Origin: Mucilaginibacter agri
GTDB taxonomy: Bacteria > Bacteroidota > Bacteroidia > Sphingobacteriales > Sphingobacteriaceae
Assembly (NCBI RefSeq): GCF_009928685.1
Contig: NZ_WWEO01000038.1
Coordinates: 179,343 to 243,342, forward strand
Length of the DNA: 64,000 nt
Direction: 5' to 3'
A program made the translations under genes and the position numbers. Shown here piece by piece: positions 37,893 through 46,339 of the stretch; the stretch's first letter is position 1, and each line of letters starts with the position of its first letter. The notes beneath the pieces are model-generated. The model was given only the letters and a program-made list of their open reading frames with translations, was not told where the DNA came from and did no database searches.

Positions 37893-38043
37893 ATGACAGA
37901 GCAAATCTACATATCGCCCCTTTCGCTCATTGCCTAATTAGGCAGGCAAATCCTGTATTTTAATATTTAAGTTAAATGGTCGCTTTAGGGCGATACTTGA
38001 CTTTTTATGCCTGCCACAAATTATCGGTCTTTCAAAGCGATCT
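37893..38043 (+). other. Structured leader with 14-codon ORF ahead of the RNA repair operon
   Basis: An AAGGAA Shine-Dalgarno-like string precedes an ATG at 37893 that opens a 14-codon ORF (MTEQIYISPLSLIA) ending at 37937. The stop lies inside the palindrome TGCCTAATTAGGCA (37931-37944). Mutually exclusive pairings are visible: ATCGCCC (37913-37919) with GGGCGAT (37988-37994); GGCAGGCA (37941-37948) with TGCCTGCC (38008-38015); and a nine-pair stem GGTCGCTTT (37978-37986) with AAAGCGATC (38034-38042), with CGATA/TATCG nested inside. It could be an attenuator, an RNA element or chance; the pairings are seen, the role is inferred. Confidence 0.4.
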
Positions 38044-38117
38044 AAAAAGGGTATATCCTTACTCAAGGACGAACCAAGATCTACAAATAATTAGACAAGC
38101 AATTAAATGGAAGTCCG

Positions 38118-38849
38118 ATGGACGAACATACATGGCCGTGCCGTATTAAATCGGTGCGCCGAAAAAAGCGGCTGGTAAAAACCGATCGGGATAAGCAACT
38201 GATACAACTCGATAAACGACGTAATGAACTTTGGGAGCAGCGGAAAAAATCACCTCCAATAGCTCTTGAGCAGCCTTATCAACGTGGATGGAAAAGATTT
38301 TTTGTGTTGCGTGAAGATGTGAAGTGTGGCCCCCATGCCGAGTTTTACGAAGCATTATTGGCGAAGATAAATACCACCCATTATCATCACGACAAATCGT
38401 TTAAACACAAGAAGCGTAGGAAATGGAGATATGGGCATGTGGTAAAAAAGCAAATACTCCATGAGTTTGATCTTTATCACTGGAACAATAATAAAGCCGG
38501 GTTATCCGAACAAGAGAAGGAATGCTTTACCCGAGTGGAGACTTATAGCATTAAAACCAAGCGTTTGGAAGTAAAGTATGTAATTACTGAACCCTGGCGC
38601 TATGTGTTAAAGATTCAACCTCACATGGTAACGCACAAAAAACAGGTAAGTAGCGAGTTAGAGCAAGAACTGGCGTGGATCGATAATTATATCAGCCAAC
38701 ATTACCTTTCGCCGCGTATCCATTTGTTAACGCATGGCAAAAATTATCGCTCGCGCGATCGGTTTGCCGAGCAGTCAAAATACATTAACAAAATTAAAAA
38801 CATACCCAGGTATAGCCAAAAAGAAGTTTACCTGGCATTAGAATTATAA
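38118..38849 (+). CDS. Basic hypothetical protein of the RtcB-PrfH operon
   Basis: I do not recognise this 243-residue family. It is strongly basic, with lysine/arginine clusters near residues 13-20 and at FKHKKRRKWRYG (about 95-105), aromatic-rich and probably cytosolic (no signal or spans). The charge suggests nucleic acid contact. GGAAG precedes the ATG at good spacing. The stop is 5 bases before rtcB, and rtcB overlaps or abuts prfH, so the three are one operon. By context it should assist RNA or ribosome repair; no catalytic motif is visible. Confidence 0.85.
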   Translation: MDEHTWPCRIKSVRRKKRLVKTDRDKQLIQLDKRRNELWEQRKKSPPIALEQPYQRGWKRFFVLREDVKCGPHAEFYEALLAKINTTHYHHDKSFKHKKRRKWRYGHVVKKQILHEFDLYHWNNNKAGLSEQEKECFTRVETYSIKTKRLEVKYVITEPWRYVLKIQPHMVTHKKQVSSELEQELAWIDNYISQHYLSPRIHLLTHGKNYRSRDRFAEQSKYINKIKNIPRYSQKEVYLALEL

Positions 38850-38854
38850 CCCAC

Positions 38855-40255
38855 ATGGGCAATTTAAAAACAAAAGATTTAAGTAAAATAGGTTATCATA
38901 ATGATCAGCTTCGAAGCTTGGTTATTGGTATTGCCTCTAGGAATTTTAAGCATCACAGCAAGCAACAATTGCTGGATTTGCTGGCGAACATTAAAGATAA
39001 TCCTGAGGCATTTCTGGATAACGAATTAACGTGTAAAATAGCCGAAAAGGTTATTGGTAAAGTTGAAGCACCGCTATTTAAAACATACCAACTAAGGGAT
39101 GAGCCGGTACGATGCAAAATTTATGGAGGTAAGGGTATAGAGATACCTGCCAAAAAGCAAATGGAGTTGGCTAACCTGTTACCGGTTAGCCTGCAAGGGG
39201 CGTTAATGCCAGATGCGCATATGGGTTTTGGGCTGCCAATTGGCGGTGTATTGGCTACAGATAATGCTGTAATTCCTTATGCGGTTGGTATGGATATTGG
39301 TTGTCGGATGGCGCTTTCCATCATTGATGAAAGTGAGGGGTTTCTGAAACGTTTTGAATATCAGGTTAAACAGGCTTTAAGAAAGCACACCCATTTTGGT
39401 ATGGAAGGTGGCCTCGACATTCGGCAGGAACATGAGGTGCTGGATAGCGCCATCTTTAATGAAATTCCCTTTCTAAAACCTTTGCGCGGAAAAGCTGTGA
39501 GGCAATTGGGTACGTCGGGCAACGGCAATCACTTTGTAGAGTTTGGTGAGATAGAACTCCTGGCCGGCAACTCCCTGAATCTACCTGCAAAAAAGTACGT
39601 GGCATTACTTACGCACTCGGGCAGCCGGGGTTTAGGTTCTGCTATAGCAAGGCATTATACTCAACTAGCGATGAATACCTGTAAACTACCACGGCATGCA
39701 CAGCAGCTGGCGCGGTTAGACATGCATAGCGAAGCGGGACAAGAGTACTGGTTAACTATGACCCTGGCGGGTGATTATGCAAAGGCCTGCCACGAACGCA
39801 TACATGCCAATTTGTTGAAAGCTCTGGGTTTGAAGGTACTACATGTTGTAGAGAATCATCACAATTTTGCGTGGAAAGATCAGCTAGCTGATGGCCGGGA
39901 AGTGATCATCCACCGTAAAGGAGCAACACCAGCGCATGAAGGCGAATTAGGTATTATCCCAGGCAGTATGACGGCGCCTGCCTATTTGGTATCGGGAAAA
40001 GGTGTTGGCGATGCCTTATACTCGGCGTCGCACGGTGCAGGCAGGGCTATGAGTAGACAGAAAGCCAAGGATAGCATGACGGTATCGGCTATGAAAAAGA
40101 TGCTGACTAAGGCAGGCGTTACCTTAATTGGCGGCACGGTCGAAGAAAATCCGATGGCCTACAAGGATATCGAAACTGTTATTACTGCACAGCAAGATCT
40201 GGTTGATACTCACGGCAAGTTTTATCCGCGAATTGTTAGAATGAATAAGGAATAG
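38855..40255 (+). CDS. rtcB: RNA ligase RtcB
   Basis: A GTP- and Mn2+-dependent ligase that joins 2',3'-cyclic phosphate or 3'-phosphate ends to 5'-OH RNA ends. The 466-residue protein shows [16 protein letters not shown] (D120, H122), the metal cysteine in GMDIGCRM (C150), [29 protein letters not shown], and the guanylylated histidine in [12 protein letters not shown]. All catalytic motifs are intact. It is paired with prfH, marking the RtcB2 type reported to repair rRNA cut at the decoding centre. Confidence 0.95.
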   Translation: MGNLKTKDLSKIGYHNDQLRSLVIGIASRNFKHHSKQQLLDLLANIKDNPEAFLDNELTCKIAEKVIGKVEAPLFKTYQLRDEPVRCKIYGGKGIEIPAKKQMELANLLPVSLQGALMPDAHMGFGLPIGGVLATDNAVIPYAVGMDIGCRMALSIIDESEGFLKRFEYQVKQALRKHTHFGMEGGLDIRQEHEVLDSAIFNEIPFLKPLRGKAVRQLGTSGNGNHFVEFGEIELLAGNSLNLPAKKYVALLTHSGSRGLGSAIARHYTQLAMNTCKLPRHAQQLARLDMHSEAGQEYWLTMTLAGDYAKACHERIHANLLKALGLKVLHVVENHHNFAWKDQLADGREVIIHRKGATPAHEGELGIIPGSMTAPAYLVSGKGVGDALYSASHGAGRAMSRQKAKDSMTVSAMKKMLTKAGVTLIGGTVEENPMAYKDIETVITAQQDLVDTHGKFYPRIVRMNKE

Positions 40256-40257
40256 TG

Positions 40258-40875
40258 ATGAAAAAGATGATAATACAAATTACATCGGGCAAAGGCCCGG
40301 CAGAATGCTGCCGGGTTGTTGCCAATGTACAAGGCCTTATGATTAAGCAGGCAAAGCTGCAGGGAATTAAAGTGGAAGTATTGGAAAATATTTCTGGAGA
40401 CTTGAAAGACACATTGCTGTCAGCTACCATAGCGTTTACAGGTGATAGCCTGGATGTATTTTTAAAAGAGTGGATAGGTACAGTACAGTGGATAGCGCAG
40501 AGCCCTTATCGCAAATATCATAAGCGTAAAAATTGGTTTGTTGGTGTTGCCGCCTTTGAGCAGAAAGAACTGATACAATGGAATGCTAACGACGTGAAGC
40601 TGGAGACCTGTCGTTCATCTGGCCCTGGTGGGCAAAATGTAAACAAGGTAGAGACGGCCGTTAGAGGTACGCACTTACCGTCGGGCATACAAGTAATGGC
40701 AATGGATACACGTTCGCAGTTGGAAAACAAAAAGCTATGCCTTGCAAGGCTGGAAGCCAAAATAATGATTTGGCAAGCCGGGCAATTGACCGAGCAACAG
40801 CAATGCCAGTGGCAAGAACATAACACACTGACAAGAGGTAATCCCGTTAAAACAATCAAGGCTGATCTGGTCTAA
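40258..40875 (+). CDS. prfH: Peptide chain release factor-like protein PrfH
   Basis: A 205-residue class I release factor homologue lacking the N-terminal stop-codon recognition domain. The GGQ tripeptide (124-126) sits in [20 protein letters not shown], followed by [15 protein letters not shown]. PrfH proteins release the peptide from ribosomes with damaged 16S rRNA decoding centres, after which RtcB reseals the RNA (established for E. coli). ATG at 40258 directly follows the rtcB stop (40253-40255); GTG at 40255 is an alternative. A terminator follows at once. Confidence 0.95.
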   Translation: MKKMIIQITSGKGPAECCRVVANVQGLMIKQAKLQGIKVEVLENISGDLKDTLLSATIAFTGDSLDVFLKEWIGTVQWIAQSPYRKYHKRKNWFVGVAAFEQKELIQWNANDVKLETCRSSGPGGQNVNKVETAVRGTHLPSGIQVMAMDTRSQLENKKLCLARLEAKIMIWQAGQLTEQQQCQWQEHNTLTRGNPVKTIKADLV

Positions 40876-40880
40876 AGCTA

Positions 40881-40911
40881 TAAAGGCTCATCAAACATTG
40901 ATGAGCCTTTA
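40881..40911 (+). terminator. Terminator of the rtcB-prfH operon
   Basis: A 13-14-bp perfect stem (TAAAGGCTCATCAA with TTGATGAGCCTTTA) begins 6 bases after the prfH stop; it lies between convergent genes and may serve both. Confidence 0.8.
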
Positions 40912-40927
40912 TCTTGAAGTCTTATTC

Positions 40928-42196
40928 TTATGCCTTACCCCATCCGGCCTTAAGTACCCGCATATAATTAGCCCAGCCTATCTTATCAATATCATCGCTG
41001 GTAATGCCGGGTATGTTGGCAATGGCATTGAAAAGATCCTTCATCATGCGGTCACCGCCCAGGTCTTCGGGTACGGTGGTAAATCCGTCTAGATCAGAGC
41101 CAATGGCGATGTGGTCATATGTACCGGCTTTTCCGTTGCTATCGGGCACGTCCCGGATAAATAGGATCGTCTCAATCACAGCTCCCATTGATGGGGCATG
41201 GTCGTCGTGTCCGGTTAACCAATAATCCATAAATATCACTCCCAGCACCCCGTTACAGTCTTTAATCCGTTTGATATCACTACTGTCGGGCAGGTAGGCT
41301 GCAAATTTAGGGGGCATATCCGGGCAATGTCGTAACGCAACTTCGCGCACTCCGGTATGGGCAAACAATAATGGCCGTTTAGCTTCGCCTCTCAGATCAT
41401 TACGATCATAAACCATTTGCTTGGCACCCGGGTGGCAATGTACAAGGTCGATCAATATGCCCCACTCGAGCATGTTGTCTATCATTTTAATTGCCGTGTC
41501 GCCATTGTAGCCAAGAGGGTAGGTGTTAATGGTTTCTGGATCATAACCCAAACTGCCGGCCAGCTTAGGTGGTATGCCACCCGAAGACGAAACCAGGATA
41601 TTCTCGAAAAAATGGCCGAGCGTTATTTGGCAAACGCCCATGTCAAAGACCTGCTTTAAATTACTCTCAAGTTCGTCATCGGTGATGGGCACGTTGCCCA
41701 ATGAATGGGTTCCTTCAATGCTGTGTAGAAAAACTGTATTGCCATCACCGGTAAGCCGAAGCAGGTCGGCATAAGAATGCGCTACGGCCGCCTTCTTTCC
41801 GATATGATCCGCTGCATAGGCTACATCGTTTTCAAATAGGTTGATGTATCTTACCAACTGGGCAAAAGAGGCGGAGGGGGAGGACTTGTCCTCGATAATT
41901 AGAGGTAGGCGTGGGCAAATAAAACGTAGCACTTCCAGTCCAAGGCGAAGCAGCAGGCTGTGCATACGTTCAGTTTCTAATTCGGCCTCGGGCAGGTAAT
42001 ATACCGAGACTGCTCCACCTACATTGCCGGCCTGCATCTGAGCTATGTTTACAAAGCATCGCTCGCTAAAATCATAACCCCGGGGGATGTCTTCGTCATA
42101 AACATGATATCTGGGGAATAGCCAGGTTTTAAGTGCAGGGTGGCAGTGGATGTCAAACACTTGTTGCTCTACTGCTTTTAGGGGGTCGCGTTCCAT
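40928..42196 (-). CDS. Peptidase family M19 (membrane dipeptidase-like)
   Basis: An amidohydrolase-fold zinc dipeptidase of about 422 residues. Metal ligands are seen in FDIHCHPALK (H17, H19), the bridging glutamate in FLHSIEGTHSLG, further histidines in TLGHFFEN and LVHCHPGA, and IAIGSDLDGF near the C-terminus. There is no clear signal peptide, so it may be cytosolic. ATG at 42196 is chosen over TTG 42235 because the upstream gene stops at 42207. It forms an operon with the metallophosphoesterase gene. Confidence 0.88.
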   Translation of the reverse strand: MERDPLKAVEQQVFDIHCHPALKTWLFPRYHVYDEDIPRGYDFSERCFVNIAQMQAGNVGGAVSVYYLPEAELETERMHSLLLRLGLEVLRFICPRLPLIIEDKSSPSASFAQLVRYINLFENDVAYAADHIGKKAAVAHSYADLLRLTGDGNTVFLHSIEGTHSLGNVPITDDELESNLKQVFDMGVCQITLGHFFENILVSSSGGIPPKLAGSLGYDPETINTYPLGYNGDTAIKMIDNMLEWGILIDLVHCHPGAKQMVYDRNDLRGEAKRPLLFAHTGVREVALRHCPDMPPKFAAYLPDSSDIKRIKDCNGVLGVIFMDYWLTGHDDHAPSMGAVIETILFIRDVPDSNGKAGTYDHIAIGSDLDGFTTVPEDLGGDRMMKDLFNAIANIPGITSDDIDKIGWANYMRVLKAGWGKA

Positions 42197-42206
42197 AACT
42201 AGTTGT

Positions 42207-43640
42207 TTAAAAAGTGGTGGATTGCTGCCAGGCAACAGTACATTTTGCTCCCGTGTTGCTATTGGCTACTTCGTAAACGGCTTCCGTTATTTTGCCTGTT
42301 TCGAGTGTGAAAAGGGCGAAGCCGTTGAGCACACGTTTGGCATGGCGTGGGTCGTTGCCGCCCATAGGGGTGGTTACAAAATAATCAGCTATCGGGTTGC
42401 CCACCAAGCCACGGGCTTCGCCTGCCGGGATACCAGCGTGGCCCATGCAACGTAACCCTATGGCTGGGTTACCAAATTGAGCAAACACATTGCTTTGCTG
42501 TACTGCGGCGGCATTATAAACTATGCCATTATGAAGGTGCCCGTAATACCAAAATTCAGGCATCCGATTTCCTAAAACCTCAAACACGTCTTGTGCGAGG
42601 CTGCCGCCATGCTTGCGCACATTTAAGCTTGCACCATCATAATTAATGGTGTTGTGGTGAGTCATCACTATAATCTTCTTCCCTGCATTCTCAGGTTTGG
42701 TAACTACTTCCTTAATAAATGCCAGCTGGTCGTCTCCGGTTACGGTACCCGATTTAAACAGCGTCGAATCGTCGAAGTAAGCGCTATCAAGACCGAGCAA
42801 TAGCCAATCTGAATAGGTAATGGCAAACCAGCTAGTCTGTTGCTGCGCACTTAAAGCCGGGTTGGTAAGGGCTACATCAAAATAGCCGTTTCCGCCGTCG
42901 TACATCTCGTGGTTGCTGTTGAGCGTAAACGAGGCCTTAGAACCGGCGACAAGCATGCCCGAAAAGTTAGCGGTTTCCTGATCACTGGAACCCCAGTAGT
43001 AAACATCACCCAAATGAATCACAATATCGGGGTTCAGTGAGGTTATACCAGCATTCACCAGTTCTGCCGGGCACATGGCTGCGGTGCTGTCTTGCCATTT
43101 GCCAGTACCCCAATCACCAAATACGGCGATAGTAAGCGGATCTGTATCCGGTACATCGAACACAGCTGGTGTAGTGCCGTATGGGTGAGTCTTAGTCGAA
43201 AAAAGTGGGATATGACTTTTGGTACGCAAATAATGCAGGGCAGCAATTAAATAGTCGGGATCAAGTGTGGCGTATTTGGTTGTATTAATCAGCGTTCCGT
43301 CCGAAGTTACAAATCCGGTTTCCAGATTCGGCAACCATATTTGGTACTGTTCCGGCGTAATTATACTGTCGGGCATCCCAAACTGTTTCAGCAGATCTTT
43401 AACCGGTTGTAGCGGAGGCGGCATTTGATAATTCAACAGGTAAAGGATAAGCCCGTATTCTTCGTCACCAGGTTGGTGATCGGGCACCTCGTTACCGGTT
43501 ATAACGCCTACAAGCTTTTGTTCGCTTTGTTGTAAAAAAGCCCAGTCCGATTGGAAGATATCCCACGAAAGCAGGTTATCAGCCGCTTTCTGATGGCTAT
43601 CCCGAACAAAATTGACAATGCTTTTTAAATTAAGGCCCAT
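42207..43640 (-). CDS. Calcineurin-like metallophosphoesterase
   Basis: A 477-residue protein whose C-terminal 300 residues are a metallophosphoesterase domain with all motif blocks: FGDWGTGKW, HLGDVYYWG, NSNHEMYDG, VMTHHNT and YYGHLHNG. The N-terminal 150 residues are of unknown fold. No signal peptide is present. The substrate is unknown. Its stop is 11 bases before the ATG of the M19 peptidase gene. The approximately 370-base gap upstream, before the repeat-protein operon, contains AT-rich sequence with nothing else recognised. Confidence 0.88.
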   Translation of the reverse strand: MGLNLKSIVNFVRDSHQKAADNLLSWDIFQSDWAFLQQSEQKLVGVITGNEVPDHQPGDEEYGLILYLLNYQMPPPLQPVKDLLKQFGMPDSIITPEQYQIWLPNLETGFVTSDGTLINTTKYATLDPDYLIAALHYLRTKSHIPLFSTKTHPYGTTPAVFDVPDTDPLTIAVFGDWGTGKWQDSTAAMCPAELVNAGITSLNPDIVIHLGDVYYWGSSDQETANFSGMLVAGSKASFTLNSNHEMYDGGNGYFDVALTNPALSAQQQTSWFAITYSDWLLLGLDSAYFDDSTLFKSGTVTGDDQLAFIKEVVTKPENAGKKIIVMTHHNTINYDGASLNVRKHGGSLAQDVFEVLGNRMPEFWYYGHLHNGIVYNAAAVQQSNVFAQFGNPAIGLRCMGHAGIPAGEARGLVGNPIADYFVTTPMGGNDPRHAKRVLNGFALFTLETGKITEAVYEVANSNTGAKCTVAWQQSTTF

Positions 43641-44008
43641 AATAAAGTGATTAAGGAAATTTATCGTTCAGGGAAATTGGTTAAACTAAGTTACTGACAA
43701 TCTAATTGTTTAACTAAAAAGAAATTATTGTATAGCGGTGGCGGATTCTGTGTTAAGTTGAGGCCGGGAATTAGAAAAGCTTATGTGGGAATTATCCAGG
43801 GCTAAATAAAGTTTTAGGTATATTTAATATTGTGAAGAAATGTGAATAGATGTGTATTTTTTCGTGAAAGTATATTTTGGTTGCAAAACCGGTGATAGTA
43901 TTACCTTTAAGTTGTTTTGCTATTATCTATAAGTTTGTATTTATTACTTATAGTTTAAATTGATGAAACATTAGCTTCTTGATATTGTTACACTAAAAAG
44001 ATCCTTTC

Positions 44009-44866
44009 ATGAAAAAGCTATTCAAACTGGCGGTAATTTTCAGCCTGAATATTGCTACCGTAGCTGCATTGGCGCAAACACCGCAGACTCACACAAAAAA
44101 AGACGGTACGGTTGATAAACGATACAAGTCGACATCAACAACTGCTACTACAACAAAAGCCCAGACGGCAACTCCCAGCACTTCAACATCAACCCATACC
44201 AAGGCTGATGGCACACCCGACAAACGTTACAAATCGACCTCCACTACCACAACAACTACCCCTGTTAAAGCAGACGGTACGCCGGATAAAAGGTACAAGT
44301 CTACCACAACCGCTACAACCACTCAGGCAGCATCAGATGCACATTTAAAGGCTGATGGTACACCAGATAAACGGTACAAGTCAACCAGTACTACCGCAGT
44401 TACAACTAAGGCCGCACCCGATGCTCATCTGAAAGCAGATGGCACGCCAGACAAAAGATATAAATCCACTTCTACTGCCGCCACTACCACTCAGGCAGCA
44501 TCCGATGTCCATTTGAAGGCAGACGGAACGCCTGATAAGAGATATAAATCTACAACTACAGCTGCTACGACGACTACTCCAGCCGCGTCAGGAACCCACA
44601 TGAAGGCAGATGGTACGCCGGATATGAGGTATAAGCAAAGCAAAACAACAACAACTACTACAGTTGCCGCGCCCGCAATGCCAACCGCAGCCCCTACTAA
44701 AACAAGCGTTGCGAAGTCTGCCCCGGCACCTGCCAGCACTTCAACTGCACAACATTTAAATAAAGATGGTACGCCGGACATGAGATATAAAGAGAACAGA
44801 ACTCAGGGCGTAAACAAAGACGGTACCCCAGACAAACGATACAAGGAGAACCAGCCAAAACCGTAA
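44009..44866 (+). CDS. Exported repeat protein with nine DGTPDKRYK-type motifs
   Basis: A 285-residue protein with a signal peptide (1-23, ...VAALAQ). The mature chain is low-complexity: nine copies of a K-x-DGTPDKRYK-type motif (one DGTVDKRYK, two DGTPDMRYK) separated by Thr/Ser/Ala-rich linkers of 10-30 residues. Synonymous positions differ between copies, so the motif is kept at protein level rather than by recent duplication. It is likely periplasmic or surface-exposed. I know of no function. The next two genes lie 12 bases and 2 bases downstream; the third encodes the same motif twice, and the three form an operon. Confidence 0.85.
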   Translation: MKKLFKLAVIFSLNIATVAALAQTPQTHTKKDGTVDKRYKSTSTTATTTKAQTATPSTSTSTHTKADGTPDKRYKSTSTTTTTTPVKADGTPDKRYKSTTTATTTQAASDAHLKADGTPDKRYKSTSTTAVTTKAAPDAHLKADGTPDKRYKSTSTAATTTQAASDVHLKADGTPDKRYKSTTTAATTTTPAASGTHMKADGTPDMRYKQSKTTTTTTVAAPAMPTAAPTKTSVAKSAPAPASTSTAQHLNKDGTPDMRYKENRTQGVNKDGTPDKRYKENQPKP

Positions 44867-44878
44867 AAAACCAAAGTT

Positions 44879-45292
44879 ATGTTTGACGAGATATTAAACA
44901 TCGTAAAAAGCCATCTGGGCGGTAACCCAGAAGTGGCTGACGCACTTCCCCAAGATCAGGCAGGAGCCGTTCATGATGAGATTGCGACTCACATTCAAGA
45001 TGGTATTAAAAATCAGGCGGCTGAAGAAGGAGGGATAGGTGGCTTGCTGTCGTCGTTAAAGGATAGTTTAACATCTGGCAGCCCAGTTACCGGTGCTATT
45101 GAAGGAGGGTTAGCTGCAACTCTCGCGAGTAAGTTTGGCCTGTCGCCGGCCATCACTGGTGCCATTGCCGGAGCCTTGCCAGGTATTTTGCAAAAATTTA
45201 CCAACAAGGTAAACGACCCCGATGACGAAAGTATCACTCCGCAAAGTCTGGAAAGTTCTTTAGCCGACAAATTTAAAACCGATAACAAGTGA
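44879..45292 (+). CDS. Hypothetical helical protein, DUF937/YidB-like in layout
   Basis: A 137-residue protein without signal peptide. The N-terminal half is helical and acidic (FDEILNIVKSHLGGNPEVADAL...); the middle has GGIGGLLSSLKDSL and GAIEGGLAATLASKFGLSPAITGAIAGALPGILQKF, Gly/Ala-rich helices. The layout recalls DUF937/YidB proteins, but the match is by style only. It lies between two DGTPDKRYK genes, 12 bases after the first and overlapping the region of the third's start codon, so it shares their operon. Confidence 0.72.
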   Translation: MFDEILNIVKSHLGGNPEVADALPQDQAGAVHDEIATHIQDGIKNQAAEEGGIGGLLSSLKDSLTSGSPVTGAIEGGLAATLASKFGLSPAITGAIAGALPGILQKFTNKVNDPDDESITPQSLESSLADKFKTDNK

Positions 45293-45294
45293 AT

Positions 45295-45507
45295 ATGAAA
45301 AGATTAATGTCCTTGCTGATGCTGGCTATGTTTAGCTTCGGCACAGTTACGTTTAACAGCGCCTTAGCTCAAAAAACGCAACAACACATGACTAAATCAG
45401 GTAAACCTGATAAACGTTATAACGAGAACAAGAATTTGAAAAAAGACGGAACGCCCGACATGCGGTATAATACAAGTAAGAAAGCGGCCGCCAAAAAGAA
45501 ACCTTAA
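45295..45507 (+). CDS. Small exported DGTPDKRYK-motif protein
   Basis: A 70-residue protein with a signal peptide (about 1-25, ...FNSALAQ), followed by one GKPDKRYN and one DGTPDMRYN motif and a lysine-rich tail (KKAAAKKKP). It is a miniature of the 285-residue protein two genes upstream. ATG at 45295 is preferred to a GTG at 45289 that overlaps the preceding stop. A terminator follows about 50 bases on. Confidence 0.75.
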   Translation: MKRLMSLLMLAMFSFGTVTFNSALAQKTQQHMTKSGKPDKRYNENKNLKKDGTPDMRYNTSKKAAAKKKP

Positions 45508-45558
45508 AAACATCCTAGTCGTTAAGCCTCGAAGTACCTGGAAGGTCATGAATTAAAA

Positions 45559-45593
45559 AAAGCTCATTCCCACAGTTGTGGAGATGAGCTTTT
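45559..45593 (+). terminator. Terminator of the repeat-protein operon
   Basis: A 9-bp stem (AAAGCTCAT with ATGAGCTTT), extended by CCAC/GTGG across a small bulge, ends in T residues. It is directly followed by the possible att core at 45594. Confidence 0.75.
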
Positions 45594-45687
45594 AGCGGAA
45601 TGGACGGGACCGTGACCATCTCGATAATGCGTTATATTACAAGCATTTATAATCTTGAAAACCTATTAGTCACCGCGAAGGTCACGG
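45594..45687 (-). other. Possible attachment site: tRNA 3'-end-like fragment with inverted arms
   Basis: Read on the minus strand, GTCCCGTCCATTCCGCT (45594-45610) looks like the T-stem and acceptor 3' end of a tRNA, but no D or anticodon arm follows, so it is not an intact tRNA. An inverted repeat, CCGTGACC (45610-45617) with GGTCACGG (45680-45687), spans about 78 bases next to it. Such a fragment at the border between core genes and a mobilization block is what an att site left by a tRNA-targeting integrase looks like. The partner site and the integrase are outside this window. Confidence 0.35.
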
Positions 45688-45851
45688 GCTAACTATGAGG
45701 AGTTTTGATATCTTTTAAAGAACTTTTGTTAAATCAAATATACGAATTTGACCCGAACTTCCGGTCATTAAATTTATTTATATTTTATGATTTATACTTC
45801 TTACAAAAATGCTAATGATGAAGATGACGCACATCATTTTGCAGATCATAA

Positions 45852-45904
45852 TATGTAATTACATAAATCTTTATTGCTGCAATTCTTTAATTATGTAATT
45901 ATAG
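45852..45904. repeat. ATGTAATTACAT-type repeat cluster 1
   Basis: The perfect 14-base palindrome TATGTAATTACATA (45852-45865) is followed by TTATGTAATTATAG (45891-45904). The same family of words surrounds the parA gene about 5.7 kb away (clusters 2 and 3). Confidence 0.6.
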
Positions 45905-45945
45905 AAATCTATAAATATTAATGATGTCATTTTCGGGATTGTTAA

Positions 45946-46083
45946 TCAGGTTCTCGCTTTTAATCGATTTTCTTTCACGTTTATCAAAGTCTTTAAATGA
46001 TCCGTATACTTTTCAAGCCATCTTTCCTGAGTTTGCATTTCCTTTTTAGAAAACAAACGCTCAATTCTGAATAGTATAATCGT
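45946..46083 (-). pseudogene. C-terminal relic of an unknown gene
   Basis: A minus-strand frame reads RIERLFSKKEMQTQERWLEK... and ends with TGA at 45946; 5' of it an in-frame stop (46084-46086) and a frame change interrupt. The charged helical composition looks coding rather than random. The rest of the gap up to 46339 holds only short broken frames (for example MFPNSYSDIGIKFRSPQ from 46160 on the plus strand) and no intact gene. Confidence 0.35.
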
Positions 46084-46339
46084 TCAAATCCTGATAGTAT
46101 AAATAAGCTGTCCAAATCATTTAAAGTAAAATAGTGCTTAACTGCCGAAGATTTTTAGCATGTTCCCCAATTCATATTCGGACATCGGCATCAAATTCCG
46201 GAGTCCGCAGATCTCTTATGACTAGGAAGATGTTTACCTGGCCAAAAACGTGCTCTCACTTAACTTTATAGCCAGTTTAAAGGAATAGAAAAAGGGCAAT
46301 AGGCTTATGAGTATTATCAATCTGAACCAATCGCAAAGG

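Noticed and set aside
44491..44781. Antisense ORF of 96 codons inside the repeat-protein gene
   Set aside because: It is a low-complexity Val/Ala-rich shadow of the Thr-rich coding strand with no start signal of its own.
44009..44866. Regularly spaced repeats suggestive of a CRISPR array or tandem DNA repeat
   Set aside because: The repeats are in one open frame, vary at third codon positions, and encode a conserved peptide motif with linkers of uneven length; no cas genes are near.
45594..45687. Intact tRNA gene
   Set aside because: Only a T-arm/acceptor-like 3' end is present; no D arm, anticodon arm or 5' acceptor strand can be folded.
46160..46225. Short plus-strand ORF starting MFPNSYSDIG
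   Set aside because: It ends after 21 codons with no ribosome-binding site; treated as part of the decayed region.
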